From positions 29,581 through 93,580 of the forward strand of contig DASQSE010000007.1 in assembly GCA_035642535.1 (NCBI GenBank): a stretch of 64,000 nt of DNA, given 5' to 3'. Below are positions 41,819-51,611 of the stretch, piece by piece. A program made the position numbers and the translations under genes. The DNA is from Jatrophihabitans sp035642535. Lineage in GTDB: Bacteria; Actinomycetota; Actinomycetes; Mycobacteriales; Jatrophihabitantaceae. How positions within the stretch are numbered: the stretch's first letter is position 1; every line of letters starts with the position of its first letter. Below the pieces are notes generated by a model. It ran no database searches and had not been told where the DNA came from. It saw nothing but the letters and a program-made list of their open reading frames with translations.

Positions 41819-42766
41819 TCAGCGCAACGAGTGGGGCGTGACCAGTGCTCGGGCGCGGCGGCCCATGGTCCGCACGAGTTGCCGCACCAGCTCGCCGGTG
41901 CAGCGGCCGTTGAAGATGACGAACTCGTCGAAGCGGTGCGCGCCCGGCGCGGCGGCGACTTGGTGGGCGGCGTCGCGCACCGCTTCGAGCTGTGCGACGG
42001 TCATCTGCAGCGGCGGCTCGTTGGGCTGGTACTTCGCGCCGAGCGGATAGTCCCGCCGCGGCGTCGTCGTCATTTCGATGTGGCAGCCCAGGACGTGCGT
42101 CACGGGTCGACGGTGCGCGAACTCGACGAGCCGGTCGAGGCTGTCGACGAAGGCGGCAAACTCGAAGACGTACAGCCGCCCGGGGTAGACGGTGTCGCCG
42201 GTGAGCAGCCAGCCGGTCCACGGGTCGTAGATCGCGACCGACGCGGCGTGGTGGCCGGGAATCGCGAAGATCTCCAGCACCCGTCCGCCCAGGTCGAATG
42301 GCGTCGGCTCGAACGGTCGGTCCACCAGCCCGAAGTGGGTGAGCACGTCAGGGGCGGTGCGCGGGACCACGACCGTATTCGGCCGGTCGGCGAACTGACT
42401 GTCGGCCGCGACATGATCGTTGTGTCCGTGGCTGTGCGCGACGACCAGCGGGTAGTCGCTGCGCGGGTTGTCGGCCAGCCATTCGGAGATCAGTCCGTCG
42501 ACGGTGTGCCGCAGTGGGAACCGCGCCGGGTCCTTGGTGGCGCCGGTATCGAGTAGCAGCGCGCGTTCGTTGCCGAACAGCAGGTACAGGAACGGCGCCT
42601 CGAAGCTGAGCGCCTTGCTCTGCCGCAGCACGTAGCTGTGCGGGTCGTTGCGGTGGATCTGGATCGGCGGGTCGGAGCAGGCGCGTGTACGCGGCGCACC
42701 GTGGATCCACCGGACGTCCCAGTTGCCCCCGACCGGCGCGGATGTCCGAAAGTCGACCTCCGTCAT
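41819..42766 (-). CDS. metallo-beta-lactamase-fold hydrolase
   Basis: 315 residues from ATG 42766; the further-upstream frame has no better start. The zinc motif H-x-H-x-D-H is HSHGHNDHV, followed by the second histidine in IPGHHAASV, the aspartate in WLLTGDTVYPG and His in VLGCHIEM. This is the complete MBL set. FLYLLFGNERALLLDTGATKD is the typical beta-strand start. It should hydrolyse an ester, thioester or lactone in the cytosol. Transcribed toward the phage-type gene with a 38-base gap. Confidence 0.93.
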   Translation of the reverse strand: MTEVDFRTSAPVGGNWDVRWIHGAPRTRACSDPPIQIHRNDPHSYVLRQSKALSFEAPFLYLLFGNERALLLDTGATKDPARFPLRHTVDGLISEWLADNPRSDYPLVVAHSHGHNDHVAADSQFADRPNTVVVPRTAPDVLTHFGLVDRPFEPTPFDLGGRVLEIFAIPGHHAASVAIYDPWTGWLLTGDTVYPGRLYVFEFAAFVDSLDRLVEFAHRRPVTHVLGCHIEMTTTPRRDYPLGAKYQPNEPPLQMTVAQLEAVRDAAHQVAAAPGAHRFDEFVIFNGRCTGELVRQLVRTMGRRARALVTPHSLR

Positions 42767-42907
42767 GGCCAGGACGCTACCGAGCTTGAAACCAGCAGCC
42801 ACGGCCGATCCACCGCCGAAGCGTCAGGTGCGGGCGGGTCGATCCGATGGTGTTGGCATGCTTTGGGACCGCGGTGCCGGCGCCCGTAGCCGGCGGAGGT
42901 GTTCGCC

Positions 42908-44863
42908 GTGCTGACGGATCCGGACGTTCTGCCCGATTTGCCGCAGCACCACGACGACGGGTCGTGGTGGCGTTCCCGGTTGCGCTGGCTATCGGACTGG
43001 CTGCCGGAGGGCCGCTCGATCCCGGCAGACATCTGGGCTCGGAGACACCGGGCGATCACCCGGTTCGCACTGCTGCAGGCGATCGGGCTCGGCTTGTTCG
43101 GTTTGGTTCGGGGATTCGCGGTGCCGACCTGCCTGGTGGACGCGCTGCTGGTGGGTGCTCCGGCGGTGCTTGCGCATGTCAGTTGGGCCAGTCGCCGGCT
43201 GCGCACCGCGTCGGCGACAGTCAGCTTGATGTTCGCGTCGGCGATGCTTGTCGACCTGGCCGGCGGATCCACCGAGGCGCATTTTCACTTCTTCGTGATG
43301 GTCGGCGTGGTCGCGGCCTATCAGGACTGGATGGCGTTCGGTATCTGCATCCTGATCACCGTGGTCCATCACGCGGTGATGGGCGTGCTCGAGCCGCGCG
43401 CGGTGTACGGGAATCCGGCAGCGTGGCACAAGCCGGTGCTGTGGGCGCTCATCCACGGCTTGTTCGTCCTCGGCGCCAGCCTGACGCATATCTTCGCGTG
43501 GAAGACGAACGAACAGCAGGTGCTGTCGGACCCGCTGACCGGGCTGCGTAATCGGACCGGGTTCCTGGAGGGACTCGCACGGCGGCTGGCCGACAAGGCG
43601 ATCCCGGTCAGCGTGCTGTTCCTTGACATCGACGATTTCAAGTCGATCAACGACGTCTGCGGACACCACGCCGGCGACGAGGCGCTGCGCCAGACCGGCG
43701 TGCGCATCGCCGCGGCAGTGCGCGACTGTGATCTGGTCGCTCGGCTGGCCGGCGACGAGTTCGCGGTCATCGTGCGGGGACCGGCGGCAGTCGCCGAAGA
43801 GGTTGGCCTGCGCATCCTGGCCCAGCTACGCAAGCCGATCACCGTGCACGGTCGTGAGGTGTTCGTCCAGACGAGCATCGGCGTCGCGGACGACGCTTTG
43901 GCCGGATCGCGGGATCCGAGCGATCTCCTGCGTGACGCCGATGTCGCCATGTACCTGGCCAAGTCGTCCGGGAAGAACCAGCTGATCACCTATACCGCCG
44001 GCGTCGATCAGGCCGTACTGGATCGCGCCGAACTGGCCGGCGAGGTTCGCCGAGTGCTCAGCGAGAACCAGTCGAGGTGCACGACCAGCCGGTCGTGGAC
44101 GGTCGCACCGGCCGGCTCACCGGCGTCGAGGCGTTGCTGCGCTGGCATCATCCGGTTCGCGGCCTGATCTCACCCGCTGAGTTCATTCCGGTCGCCGAAC
44201 AGACCGGCGCGATTCGTGACATCGGCGCCTGGGTGCTCCGCACCGCCGGCGCGCAGGTCGTGGCCTGGCAGACCGTGCTGCCCGGCTGCGGCGAGCTGGA
44301 GCTGGCCGTCAATCTCTCCCCGGTCCAGCTGTCCGACTCTGACCTGGGTTCGATCGTCGAGGGCACCCTGCTCAGCACCGGGCTTGCCGCGAACCGGCTG
44401 ACTCTGGAGGTCACCGAGAGCGTGCTGCTGGCTGACCTCGACCTCGCGCGTCGCCAGCTGGACGCGCTGCGCGAACTCGGCATCCGCATCGCCATCGACG
44501 ACTTCGGTACCGGCTACTCCTCACTGTCCTACCTGGCCCGGCTGCCTGCCGACCAGGTGAAGATCGACCGCTCGTTCGTGCACGACCTGCAACCCAACTC
44601 CGGCGCGAGTGTCCTGGTCAAAGCGATCATCGACATGGCCACCGGACTTGGACTGGACGTGATCGCCGAAGGCGTCGAGCAGCACAGCCAACAGACCCTC
44701 CTCACCGAACTCGGCTGCCCGCACGCCCAGGGCTATCTGTTCGCCAAGCCCGCTGGCAGCCGACCGGTTCGCCGAATTCGCGACCAGCCAAGCCGAGCTC
44801 CGATTCGTCGCTAACAGCCGGCACGCGCCGGGGCTACCGTCCCAGCTCGCCCAGAGCCTCTGA
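42908..44863 (+). pseudogene. MASE-type GGDEF-EAL c-di-GMP enzyme with two frameshifts
   Basis: The start is GTG 42908, placed 9 bases after GGAGG. A membrane region (six to seven helices, residues ~50-210), then GGDEF (LFLDIDDFKSINDVCGHHAGDE ... RLAGDEFAVI) in one frame. At about 44070 (CAGTCGAGG) one T is missing compared with the expected CAGTTCGAG, so the reading jumps into the EAL frame (EVHDQPVVDGRTGRLTGVEALLRWHHP ... IDDFGTGYSSLSYL ... QGYLFAKP). At about 44750 an extra C in AAGCCCGC shifts it back, allowing the expected end ...QAELRFVANSRHAPGLPSQLAQSL to TGA 44861-44863. The total length is a multiple of three and would give 651 residues. Both changes are homopolymer-length changes. 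GGDEF is the AGDEF variant; EAL looks complete. Confidence 0.88.
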
Positions 44864-44869
44864 ACTTCG

Positions 44870-45433
44870 ATGCTCGCCAGCGCCGGCCCGGGCCCGCAGC
44901 AGCAGGGACATCTGCTGCACGTCCTGCTCCTCGGAGCGTGGCTGCCGATCTTCTTCGTCGCCCTGGCCTGCGAACGGGCCAAGCGGCACCGGCGCCCCCG
45001 CGCACGAACCGGTCACCGCCTGCGTGCGAACGGTTGGTGCACCCCACTTGCGATCGCCTCGGTCAACGCGGCGCTGCCGCACGCGGCGGTGACCGCGGAT
45101 CACTTCCGCGAATCGATCTGGTACGGCTGCTTCTTCCTCACCGCAGCCGCTGGGCAACTCGCCTTCGCCGGCGCAGTGCTGATCCGCCCCAGCCGGGCGA
45201 TCGTCCGGCTCGCCATCACCGGATCGGTCCTGATCATCGGCCTGTGGCTGTTCACGCGTACCGTCAGCGTCCCGATCGGACCAGGCCGCGGCGAAACCGA
45301 ATCGGTCGGGTTACCGGATGCGATCGCCACCCTTGCTGAAGCCGGCACCGCGATCCTGGGCAGCCTTGCGCTGCGCGCATGGTCCAGGCGACCCGATCCG
45401 TTACCACTGCTCCGTCAAGTTCTCGTGCGGTAG
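44870..45433 (+). CDS. multi-span membrane protein of unknown function
   Basis: 187 residues from ATG 44870, 6 bases after the GGDEF-EAL stop, so probably coupled to that gene. Four to five transmembrane helices: HVLLLGAWLPIFFVALAC, PLAIASVNAALPHAAVTAD, CFFLTAAAGQLAFAGAVLI, LAITGSVLIIGLWLF and TLAEAGTAILGSLAL. An N-H-x-x-H-like set (ALPHAAVTADHF) in the second helix could bind haem or metal. No named family. It overlaps the convergent subtilase gene stop by 19 bases. Confidence 0.75.
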   Translation: MLASAGPGPQQQGHLLHVLLLGAWLPIFFVALACERAKRHRRPRARTGHRLRANGWCTPLAIASVNAALPHAAVTADHFRESIWYGCFFLTAAAGQLAFAGAVLIRPSRAIVRLAITGSVLIIGLWLFTRTVSVPIGPGRGETESVGLPDAIATLAEAGTAILGSLALRAWSRRPDPLPLLRQVLVR

Positions 45434-48400
45434 ACGCTGCCGCCTTCGGTTCCGACGTAGAGCCAGTGGCCGTCCGGCGAGGTGGTGAGACTGCTGACGT
45501 CCCGGTTCGGCAGGCCGGCCGACATGTTCGTCCAGGTGCTTCCGCCGTTGTTGCTCACCAGCACGCCGCGCCCTCCGACGGGCAGTCCGGCTGCGTCCGA
45601 GCTCGCGTCGGCCGCGGCGTAGACGGCGCCGTCGGGCGCGAGGTCCACCGCTGCGATGTGCAGCCGGAACGGGGAGTGCGCCGTCTCCTTCAGTGTCTTG
45701 CCGCCATCATGGCTCAGGTACAGCCCATCGCCGCCCACGATCAGATGCTGCGCGTTCTCGGGGTCGACGCCGATCGCGGTGACGGGCGTATCGGACAGCT
45801 GGGTCACGGTCTGACCGGCATCGACGGACAGGTACAGCCCGGCTGGGCCGCCCAGCCAGATGCGATCCGGGTTCGTGGGGTCGGCAGCGATCGCGGTCAC
45901 GAGGACGGGCAGGTCGTTCTTGCGCCAGCTCTGCCCGCCGTCACGGCTCACCAGCACGCCCGGACTGAGCGCGTCGTTCACCGTCACGTAGATGTAGTCG
46001 GAGTCGGCCGGGTCGACCAGGATCTGGTACGGGCGAGAGCTGACCCGGGAGCTCTCCACGCCCGTCCAGGTCACGCCGCCGTCCGTCGACCGCTTGACGT
46101 CGAAGCGCGAGAACGCGTTGGCGACCGAGGCGTAGACGACCTGGGGGGAGTTGGGGTCGGTGGACAGCGAGGTGACGCGGAAGCCGATGCCGCCGTTCGA
46201 AATGCCCCAGTCGCGCGTGGTGTCGGTCGCCGTGGACTCGATCGGCAGCGGGGTGCTGGCCAGGCTGCCGGTGGTTCCGGCGAGCAGGCTGGTCTGGCCG
46301 TCCGCGTTCCGGGCGGTGGTCAGCGACGTGGTCGTCGCCGCGGCCAGGCCGACGCGCTGGTAGTGCGTGCCGCCGTCGCCGGTGATGAAGATCCCGGTGT
46401 TGTCGGCCGATACGACGAGTTGCCGGCCGGTCGGATCCCAGCTGGCGACGCTGAAGAAGTCGGACGGGACGGGCGTAGGCAGCGTGGCCCAACTGTCACC
46501 CTCGCCGCGATCGACCCAGATGTCGCGGCTTCCGGTTGTGTAGATGTCTCCGTTCACGATTTGCAGCGAGCTCAGGAACGGGTCGTCGGCGGGTGGCGTG
46601 AACAGGGTCTGCCAGCTGGCGCCGCCGTCGCGGGAGATGAACGCCTGGGCGAACGTGTCCGCGACCACGACGTTGCCGTCGCCGACGATGTCCATGAAGC
46701 TCTGGTAGGAGAGCGGTGCCGACAGGACTCGCTGCGGCGCCGACAGGCTGCCGTCGATGCTACGAATGACGTAGAGGCCGTCGCCGGCAGCGATGTAGAG
46801 GTCATGCCCGATGACGCGGGCCTGCTCCGGGAAGCCGTTCGGGCTCGGGTAGGCCGTCCACGTCTGGCCGTGGTCGGTGCTGACGTAGATCTCGTTGTTG
46901 AACGACGAGACGGTGAGGATCGCGCCGGTGGCATCGATGGTCATGTTGTGAATGGGCGCGTCCGGGAAGGGCAAGGCTGTCCAGCTGTCGCCGGCGTCGT
47001 GACTGACCAGCACCTTGCCTTCGTAGGTGGGATCGGAGCCGCCGCCCTGGATCGCGAGGTACACGGTGTCGGGCCTGGTCGGGTCGGCCGCGATCGCCAT
47101 ACCGACGCCGTCGGCGACGGGCAGGTTGCGCAGCTCGTGCCAGCTGGCGCCGCTGTCGTCGGTACGGAAGATCCCGGCGTGGGATGTGGTAGCCGGCAGC
47201 GCGTACATCCGTCCGGGGCGTGAGGTGGTGGCCATCTGGCGAGCACCTCCGCTGTCCGGACCGACGGACTGCCAGTCGTTGGGACGTCGGCTGCTCCCGA
47301 GTTCCTCCAGGGCCGTCGCGCCGGTGATCGTCGGGCCGGCCTGCGTCTGCGCGCGGGCCGTGACTCGGTACGCGCCGGGTGCACCGGCCGGCACCTGCAC
47401 ACGCCACCAACCGGTGTGGTCGAACGTCGCGGTCACGGTTTGATCGGGACCGGTCGGCGGCGAGATACGCGCGGTGGGCGGCGCGGCGAGCGCCGGCTCG
47501 GCGTGGACGAAAACGGTGCTCCCGGCCGCGGCCGGGTCCGGGCTGGCGTGCAGGTCGAGCGGGCGCACCGCGAGCAGATACGGCACGGTGCCCGTCGGCG
47601 CGCCGTCGGCAGTGACGCGCACGTAGCCGGTCAGGTCGGTGCCGCCGGAGGGCTGGTGGCCGGAGATCGTGAGCCGGACGTTGACCTGCCCGCCCGGCGC
47701 GAGCTGCGCGGCCGCCGGAGTCACCTGGACGTGCACGTCGGACGAGTCGGCCGGGTGCACGGACACGTGCAGGCTCGCCGGCGTGTCGGAGACGTTGCTC
47801 AGTGTGACGGTGCCGCTGGTGTCGAGGGTGTTGCGGCTGAGATCGGCAAGGCCGAGGTCGAGGCTGCGCGGACTGGGCAGTACGCGTAGCTGATCGGAGG
47901 CGGCGACGTCCAAGCGTCCTGACCCGGCGGTGACCGCGTCGTAACCGGATAGCAGATGGGCGCCGGCAGTCAGTGCGGCCTCGACCTGAGCTGCGGACCA
48001 GTCGGGGTGCGCTTCGCGGATCAGCGCTGCGGCGCCGGCCACGTGTGGGGCGGCCATGCTGGTGCCGCTGTCGTCGCGGTACCCACCGTCGAGCCAGGTC
48101 GATCCGATCTCGACCCCGGGCGCCACGAGGTCCGGCTTGAGCGCGTAACTGTCCAGCGCCGGCCCGTGCGCGCTGAACGACGGGATCAGGTCGGTGGCGT
48201 CGGTCGACCCGATCTCGATGTGCACCGGGCCTTGCAACAGCCACTGCTGCAGGTCGGTCGCGTCCGTGCCGTCGATGACCACCGAGACGACGTCGAGCTT
48301 GTCGGGATCGTCGGGTGTGCCGGCGGCGAAGTCGGGCAACACCGGGCCGGGCTGGCCACCGGTGAAGCTGTAGTAGTTCGGCGTGTGCAGCAGCACCGCT

Positions 48401-49641
48401 GCGGCACCGTGCTGCTCGGCGGTGGCGAGCAGTTGCGGCAGCTGGAACGAGTTGTAGCTGATCAGCACGGCCTTACCGGCCGCGTCGATGTCGGCATAGC
48501 TGTCCGGCGATCCGTTGCCGGCGTCGACCACATCGAGGCTTTCCCCGCCCGGCGGCGGGTTGGCGGACAGCCCGAGCCGCGACGCGTTGATCGGGTGGTG
48601 CACCGGCGCGGTGACGGTGACTGTCGGCAGCGTCACGCCGGTCGCGCTCGCGCCCACCGCGAGGACCCCCGGTGTCTCGGCCGGTGATCCGACCGTGCTC
48701 TCGCCGGGGCCGTCGTTGCCGGCCGCGACGACCACGACGACGCCGTCCGCGATCGCCTGTTCGGATGCCTGCTCGAGTGGGTCGTTGGGCTCGGCGGGCC
48801 CGGACAGGCTCATGTTCACGACGTCGGCGCGGTAGGGGTTGTCGACGCTGACGGCCGCGTCGAAGCCCTCGAGCACAGTGGACTCCGGACTTGTTCCGGA
48901 CGCCGCGAGCACCTTGTACGCGGTCAACTGCGCCTTCGGCGCTTCACCGGTGCGGCCGTCCGGTCCGGGCGGATCGCCGGCGATGATGCCGGCGACGTGA
49001 GTGCCGTGCCCGTTGTCGTCCATCGGGTCCGGATCGTCGTTGACGAAGTCATAGCCCGCGACGACCTTCTGGCCGGGGCCGAACCCGGCACCGAGATCGG
49101 GGTGGTTGTAGTCGATGCCGGTGTCGACCACGGCGACGGTCTCGCCGGTGCCCTGATCCGGGTGGCCGGACGGGTCGGTCGTCTGCCAGACCTGCGGCGC
49201 ATCGGTGATCGAGACATCAGGATCGACCGAGGCATGCATCGGCGCGTCGGGGTACACGGCGGCCACTCCGGGCATCGATCGCAGCTGTGCTACGTCCGTG
49301 CTCGGCAAGGTGACGGCCACCGCGTTGACAGCCTGCGTGAGCTCCGCGGTCACCGATGCGGGAATGGCGGCAGCGCGCAGCTCTTCGCGCAACGTCGCGT
49401 GTTGGGCCGCGGCGGCGCGCGCCCGACCGAGCGCCTGCCGCTCTGCCGCGGCGCGAGTGGCCGGCTGCGATGACTCCAGGCCGTGCGCGCCGGCCAGCGC
49501 CGCGGGCGCGCTCAGTTGCACGATCACCTGCGAGCGATGCGTCGAAGGCGCGGGGATCGGCGCCGCACTCGCCGACGTGAGCGGGACCAGCAGCAGTGCC
49601 GCGGTCAGGAAGGAAAGCGTGTATCTCGCTGTGCGTGCCAT
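45415..49641 (-). CDS. very large secreted subtilisin-like protease with PA insert and sortilin/BNR-type repeats
   Basis: 1408 residues from ATG 49641; the longer open frame upstream lacks a signal peptide. Signal peptide (LSFLTAALLLVPLTSASAAP), an inhibitor I9-like propeptide (QVIVQLSAP ... GVAAVYPDAPM) and the S8 catalytic triad: Asp in VVDTGIDYNHPDLG, His in NGHGTHVAGIIAG and Ser in DSGTSMAAPHVAGAAALI. Between His and Ser, at about residues 340-500, a PA-type insert (AGKAVLISYNSFQLPQLL) is present. After a fibronectin-like linker, the last ~500 residues repeat SxDxGxSW (DDSGASWHEL, SHDAGDSWTAL, STDHGQTWTAYP, SRDGGASWQTL, RSTDGGVTWTG, VSRDGGQSWRK, SNNGGSTWTN), as in sortilin/VPS10 propellers. 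Probably a surface or extracellular enzyme with its own binding module. Confidence 0.93.
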   Translation of the reverse strand: MARTARYTLSFLTAALLLVPLTSASAAPIPAPSTHRSQVIVQLSAPAALAGAHGLESSQPATRAAAERQALGRARAAAAQHATLREELRAAAIPASVTAELTQAVNAVAVTLPSTDVAQLRSMPGVAAVYPDAPMHASVDPDVSITDAPQVWQTTDPSGHPDQGTGETVAVVDTGIDYNHPDLGAGFGPGQKVVAGYDFVNDDPDPMDDNGHGTHVAGIIAGDPPGPDGRTGEAPKAQLTAYKVLAASGTSPESTVLEGFDAAVSVDNPYRADVVNMSLSGPAEPNDPLEQASEQAIADGVVVVVAAGNDGPGESTVGSPAETPGVLAVGASATGVTLPTVTVTAPVHHPINASRLGLSANPPPGGESLDVVDAGNGSPDSYADIDAAGKAVLISYNSFQLPQLLATAEQHGAAAVLLHTPNYYSFTGGQPGPVLPDFAAGTPDDPDKLDVVSVVIDGTDATDLQQWLLQGPVHIEIGSTDATDLIPSFSAHGPALDSYALKPDLVAPGVEIGSTWLDGGYRDDSGTSMAAPHVAGAAALIREAHPDWSAAQVEAALTAGAHLLSGYDAVTAGSGRLDVAASDQLRVLPSPRSLDLGLADLSRNTLDTSGTVTLSNVSDTPASLHVSVHPADSSDVHVQVTPAAAQLAPGGQVNVRLTISGHQPSGGTDLTGYVRVTADGAPTGTVPYLLAVRPLDLHASPDPAAAGSTVFVHAEPALAAPPTARISPPTGPDQTVTATFDHTGWWRVQVPAGAPGAYRVTARAQTQAGPTITGATALEELGSSRRPNDWQSVGPDSGGARQMATTSRPGRMYALPATTSHAGIFRTDDSGASWHELRNLPVADGVGMAIAADPTRPDTVYLAIQGGGSDPTYEGKVLVSHDAGDSWTALPFPDAPIHNMTIDATGAILTVSSFNNEIYVSTDHGQTWTAYPSPNGFPEQARVIGHDLYIAAGDGLYVIRSIDGSLSAPQRVLSAPLSYQSFMDIVGDGNVVVADTFAQAFISRDGGASWQTLFTPPADDPFLSSLQIVNGDIYTTGSRDIWVDRGEGDSWATLPTPVPSDFFSVASWDPTGRQLVVSADNTGIFITGDGGTHYQRVGLAAATTTSLTTARNADGQTSLLAGTTGSLASTPLPIESTATDTTRDWGISNGGIGFRVTSLSTDPNSPQVVYASVANAFSRFDVKRSTDGGVTWTGVESSRVSSRPYQILVDPADSDYIYVTVNDALSPGVLVSRDGGQSWRKNDLPVLVTAIAADPTNPDRIWLGGPAGLYLSVDAGQTVTQLSDTPVTAIGVDPENAQHLIVGGDGLYLSHDGGKTLKETAHSPFRLHIAAVDLAPDGAVYAAADASSDAAGLPVGGRGVLVSNNGGSTWTNMSAGLPNRDVSSLTTSPDGHWLYVGTEGGSVYRTRT

Positions 49642-49740
49642 GCGCGGTCCCGATGTTCGTCGCGGTGTTGCCGCCCAGAGTCTGTATCGCGGCAAAAGCG
49701 ATGAACAGCTTGAAACGTGGCAATATCTCGCCAATGGCAG

Positions 49741-49976
49741 CCAACAGCCATAATCCTGGCGACCACGCAGTGCGATCTGCGCGCCGCTGACGATACTGCG
49801 ATCGCCATCGGGCTCGTGGTGTTCGTCGCGATATCCCCGTCGCGCGCACCACTGGCGCGTCCATCGACCCGGCGCGCACCATCGGACCCATGCTGATCCC
49901 GCAGTTCTGGGGCGGCACGCCTGCCGACGCGCAGGTTCCCGACACCGTCGCCGACCTCGTCCCCTCGGAGGCGTGA
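49741..49976 (+). pseudogene. decayed aquaporin/glycerol-facilitator (MIP) gene
   Basis: The region upstream of dhaK carries MIP sequence in two frames. In one, 49741-49836, the reading ATTQCDLRAADDTAIAIGLVVFVAI matches the helix before the second NPA box. Then a frame change at about 49834-49836 leads to TGASIDPARTIGPMLIPQFWGG (the second NPA box of aquaporins, here D-P-A-R-T) in the other frame. After WGG the expected last transmembrane helix is missing, and a tail (TPADAQVPDTVADLVPSEA) runs to TGA 49974-49976. Weaker resemblance continues left to about 49660. So at least one frameshift and one deletion destroy it. A glycerol facilitator is a natural neighbour of dhaKLM. Confidence 0.75.
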
Positions 49977-49977
49977 A

Positions 49978-50979
49978 GTGAAGAAGCTGATCAACGACCC
50001 GGCCGACGTCGTCGCCGAGGCGCTCGTCGGAGTCGAGTCCGCCCATCCCGATCTCCGGGTTGACCACGCCAACAAGGTCGTCTACCGCCGCGACGCATCG
50101 CGTCCCGGGAAGGTGGGCCTCATCTCAGGTGGCGGCTCCGGGCACGAGCCGCTGCACGCCGGCTACGTCGGCTTCGGCATGCTCGACGCCGCCTGCTGCG
50201 GTGAAGTGTTCACCTCACCGGTTCCCGACCAGATGCTCGCCGCGACCAAGACGGTGGACGGCGGCGCCGGCGTCCTGCACATCGTGAAGAACTACACCGG
50301 CGACGTCCTGAACTTCGAGATGGCCGCCGAACTCGCCGCCGCCGAGACCGGCGTCGAGATCGTCTCCGTCGTCACGGACGACGACGTCGCCGTGCAGGAC
50401 AGCACCTGGACGGCCGGCCGGCGCGGCGTCGGCGTCACCGTGCTGCTCGAGAAGATCGCCGGCGCGGCGGCCGAGGCTGGACGTCCGCTCAAGGAGGTCG
50501 CCGACGTCGCCCGCGAGGTCAACGCGAACGGACGCAGCATGGGCATCGCGCTGACGTCGTGCACCGTGCCGGCGAACGGCAAGCCGACCTTCGAACTCGG
50601 CGAGGCGGAGATGGAGGTAGGCGTCGGCATCCACGGCGAGCCGGGCCGCTCCCGGCAACCACTCGCCCCGGCGCGCGATCTCGCACACGTGCTGGTGGAC
50701 CCGATCCTCGAGGACTTACCGTTCCGCAGCGGCGATGGCGCCATCGCGTTCGTCAACGGCCTCGGCGGCACACCGCTGATCGAGCTGTACCTCATGTACG
50801 GCGAGGTGGCGAAGATCCTCGCCGGCCACGGCGTCACGCCGGTGCGCAGCCTCGTCGGCCCGTACATCACGTCGCTGGACATGGCCGGCTGCTCGGTGAC
50901 GCTGCTGAAGGTCACCGACGAACTTCTGCGGTTGTGGGACGCTCCGGTCAACACGCCCGCGCTGCGTTGGGGAGTCTGA
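49978..50979 (+). CDS. dhaK: dihydroxyacetone kinase subunit K
   Basis: 333 residues, starting at the GTG at 49978, 1 base after the MIP remnant. Typical DhaK motifs: LISGGGSGHEPLHAGYVGFGMLDAA near the N-terminus, HIVKNYTGDVLNFEMAAEL, and GVGIHGEPGRSR with the catalytic His at about residue 219 that binds dihydroxyacetone as a hemiaminal. No ATP-binding domain: the phosphate comes from DhaL and PEP. Together with DhaL and the PTS fusion next door it phosphorylates dihydroxyacetone to DHAP in the cytosol. Spacing to dhaL is 3 bases. Confidence 0.96.
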   Translation: MKKLINDPADVVAEALVGVESAHPDLRVDHANKVVYRRDASRPGKVGLISGGGSGHEPLHAGYVGFGMLDAACCGEVFTSPVPDQMLAATKTVDGGAGVLHIVKNYTGDVLNFEMAAELAAAETGVEIVSVVTDDDVAVQDSTWTAGRRGVGVTVLLEKIAGAAAEAGRPLKEVADVAREVNANGRSMGIALTSCTVPANGKPTFELGEAEMEVGVGIHGEPGRSRQPLAPARDLAHVLVDPILEDLPFRSGDGAIAFVNGLGGTPLIELYLMYGEVAKILAGHGVTPVRSLVGPYITSLDMAGCSVTLLKVTDELLRLWDAPVNTPALRWGV

Positions 50980-50982
50980 GCA

Positions 50983-51606
50983 ATGCCCGACAGCCGCATC
51001 ACCCTCGACGGGCTGAAGAGCTGGCTTCAGGAGTTCGCCCGCCTGATCGCCGAGCAGCGCACGCAGCTCTCCGAACTCGATGCGGCCATCGGCGACGGCG
51101 ACCACGGGACGAACATGGACCGCGGCATGCAGGCCGTCGTCGCAAGCCTGTCCGGCGAGACGATTGACGAGATGGTCAAGCTGGCGGGCATGAAACTCGT
51201 CAGCACCGTGGGTGGCGCGAGCGGCCCGCTGTACGGCACCTTTCTGCTGCGCTTCGCCGGTTCCGCCGGTCCCACTGCTGAGCTCGACGCCACCCAGTTC
51301 GCCGCTGCGATGCGCGCCGGGCTGAACGGCATCGTCGCGCGTGGCAAGGCCGAGCCCGAGGACAAGACGATGTTCGACGCCTTGGCGCCCGCGGTGCAGA
51401 CGCTCGAGCTGGGCGTCGCGGGTTCGTTCGCGGACACGCTGCGGGCCGCTGCCGACGCCGCCGAGAAGGGACGCGACGCCACGATCGAGATGCGCGCGCG
51501 CAAGGGCCGGGCAAGCTATCTCGGCGAGCGCAGCATCGGACACCAGGACCCCGGTGCGACCTCGGCCGCGCTGCTCCTGCGCGCCGCAGCCACGACATTG
51601 GGCTGA
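50983..51606 (+). CDS. dhaL: dihydroxyacetone kinase subunit L
   Basis: 207 residues starting at ATG 50983. The ADP-binding subunit is marked by DAAIGDGDHGTNMDRGM (three metal-binding Asp), VGGASGPLYGTFLLRFAG, ARKGRASYLGERSIGHQDPGATSAAL. It accepts phosphate from DhaM and passes it to the DhaK-bound substrate. Follows dhaK by 3 bases and precedes the PTS fusion by 5 bases; the three are certainly one transcript. All residues expected for activity appear intact. Confidence 0.96.
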   Translation: MPDSRITLDGLKSWLQEFARLIAEQRTQLSELDAAIGDGDHGTNMDRGMQAVVASLSGETIDEMVKLAGMKLVSTVGGASGPLYGTFLLRFAGSAGPTAELDATQFAAAMRAGLNGIVARGKAEPEDKTMFDALAPAVQTLELGVAGSFADTLRAAADAAEKGRDATIEMRARKGRASYLGERSIGHQDPGATSAALLLRAAATTLG

Positions 51607-51611
51607 GCGTC

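Noticed and set aside
45379..47223. A 614-codon plus-strand frame
   Set aside because: Antisense to the C-terminal repeats of the subtilase; the Arg/Gly/Val-rich product is typical of opposite-strand reading of GC-rich genes.
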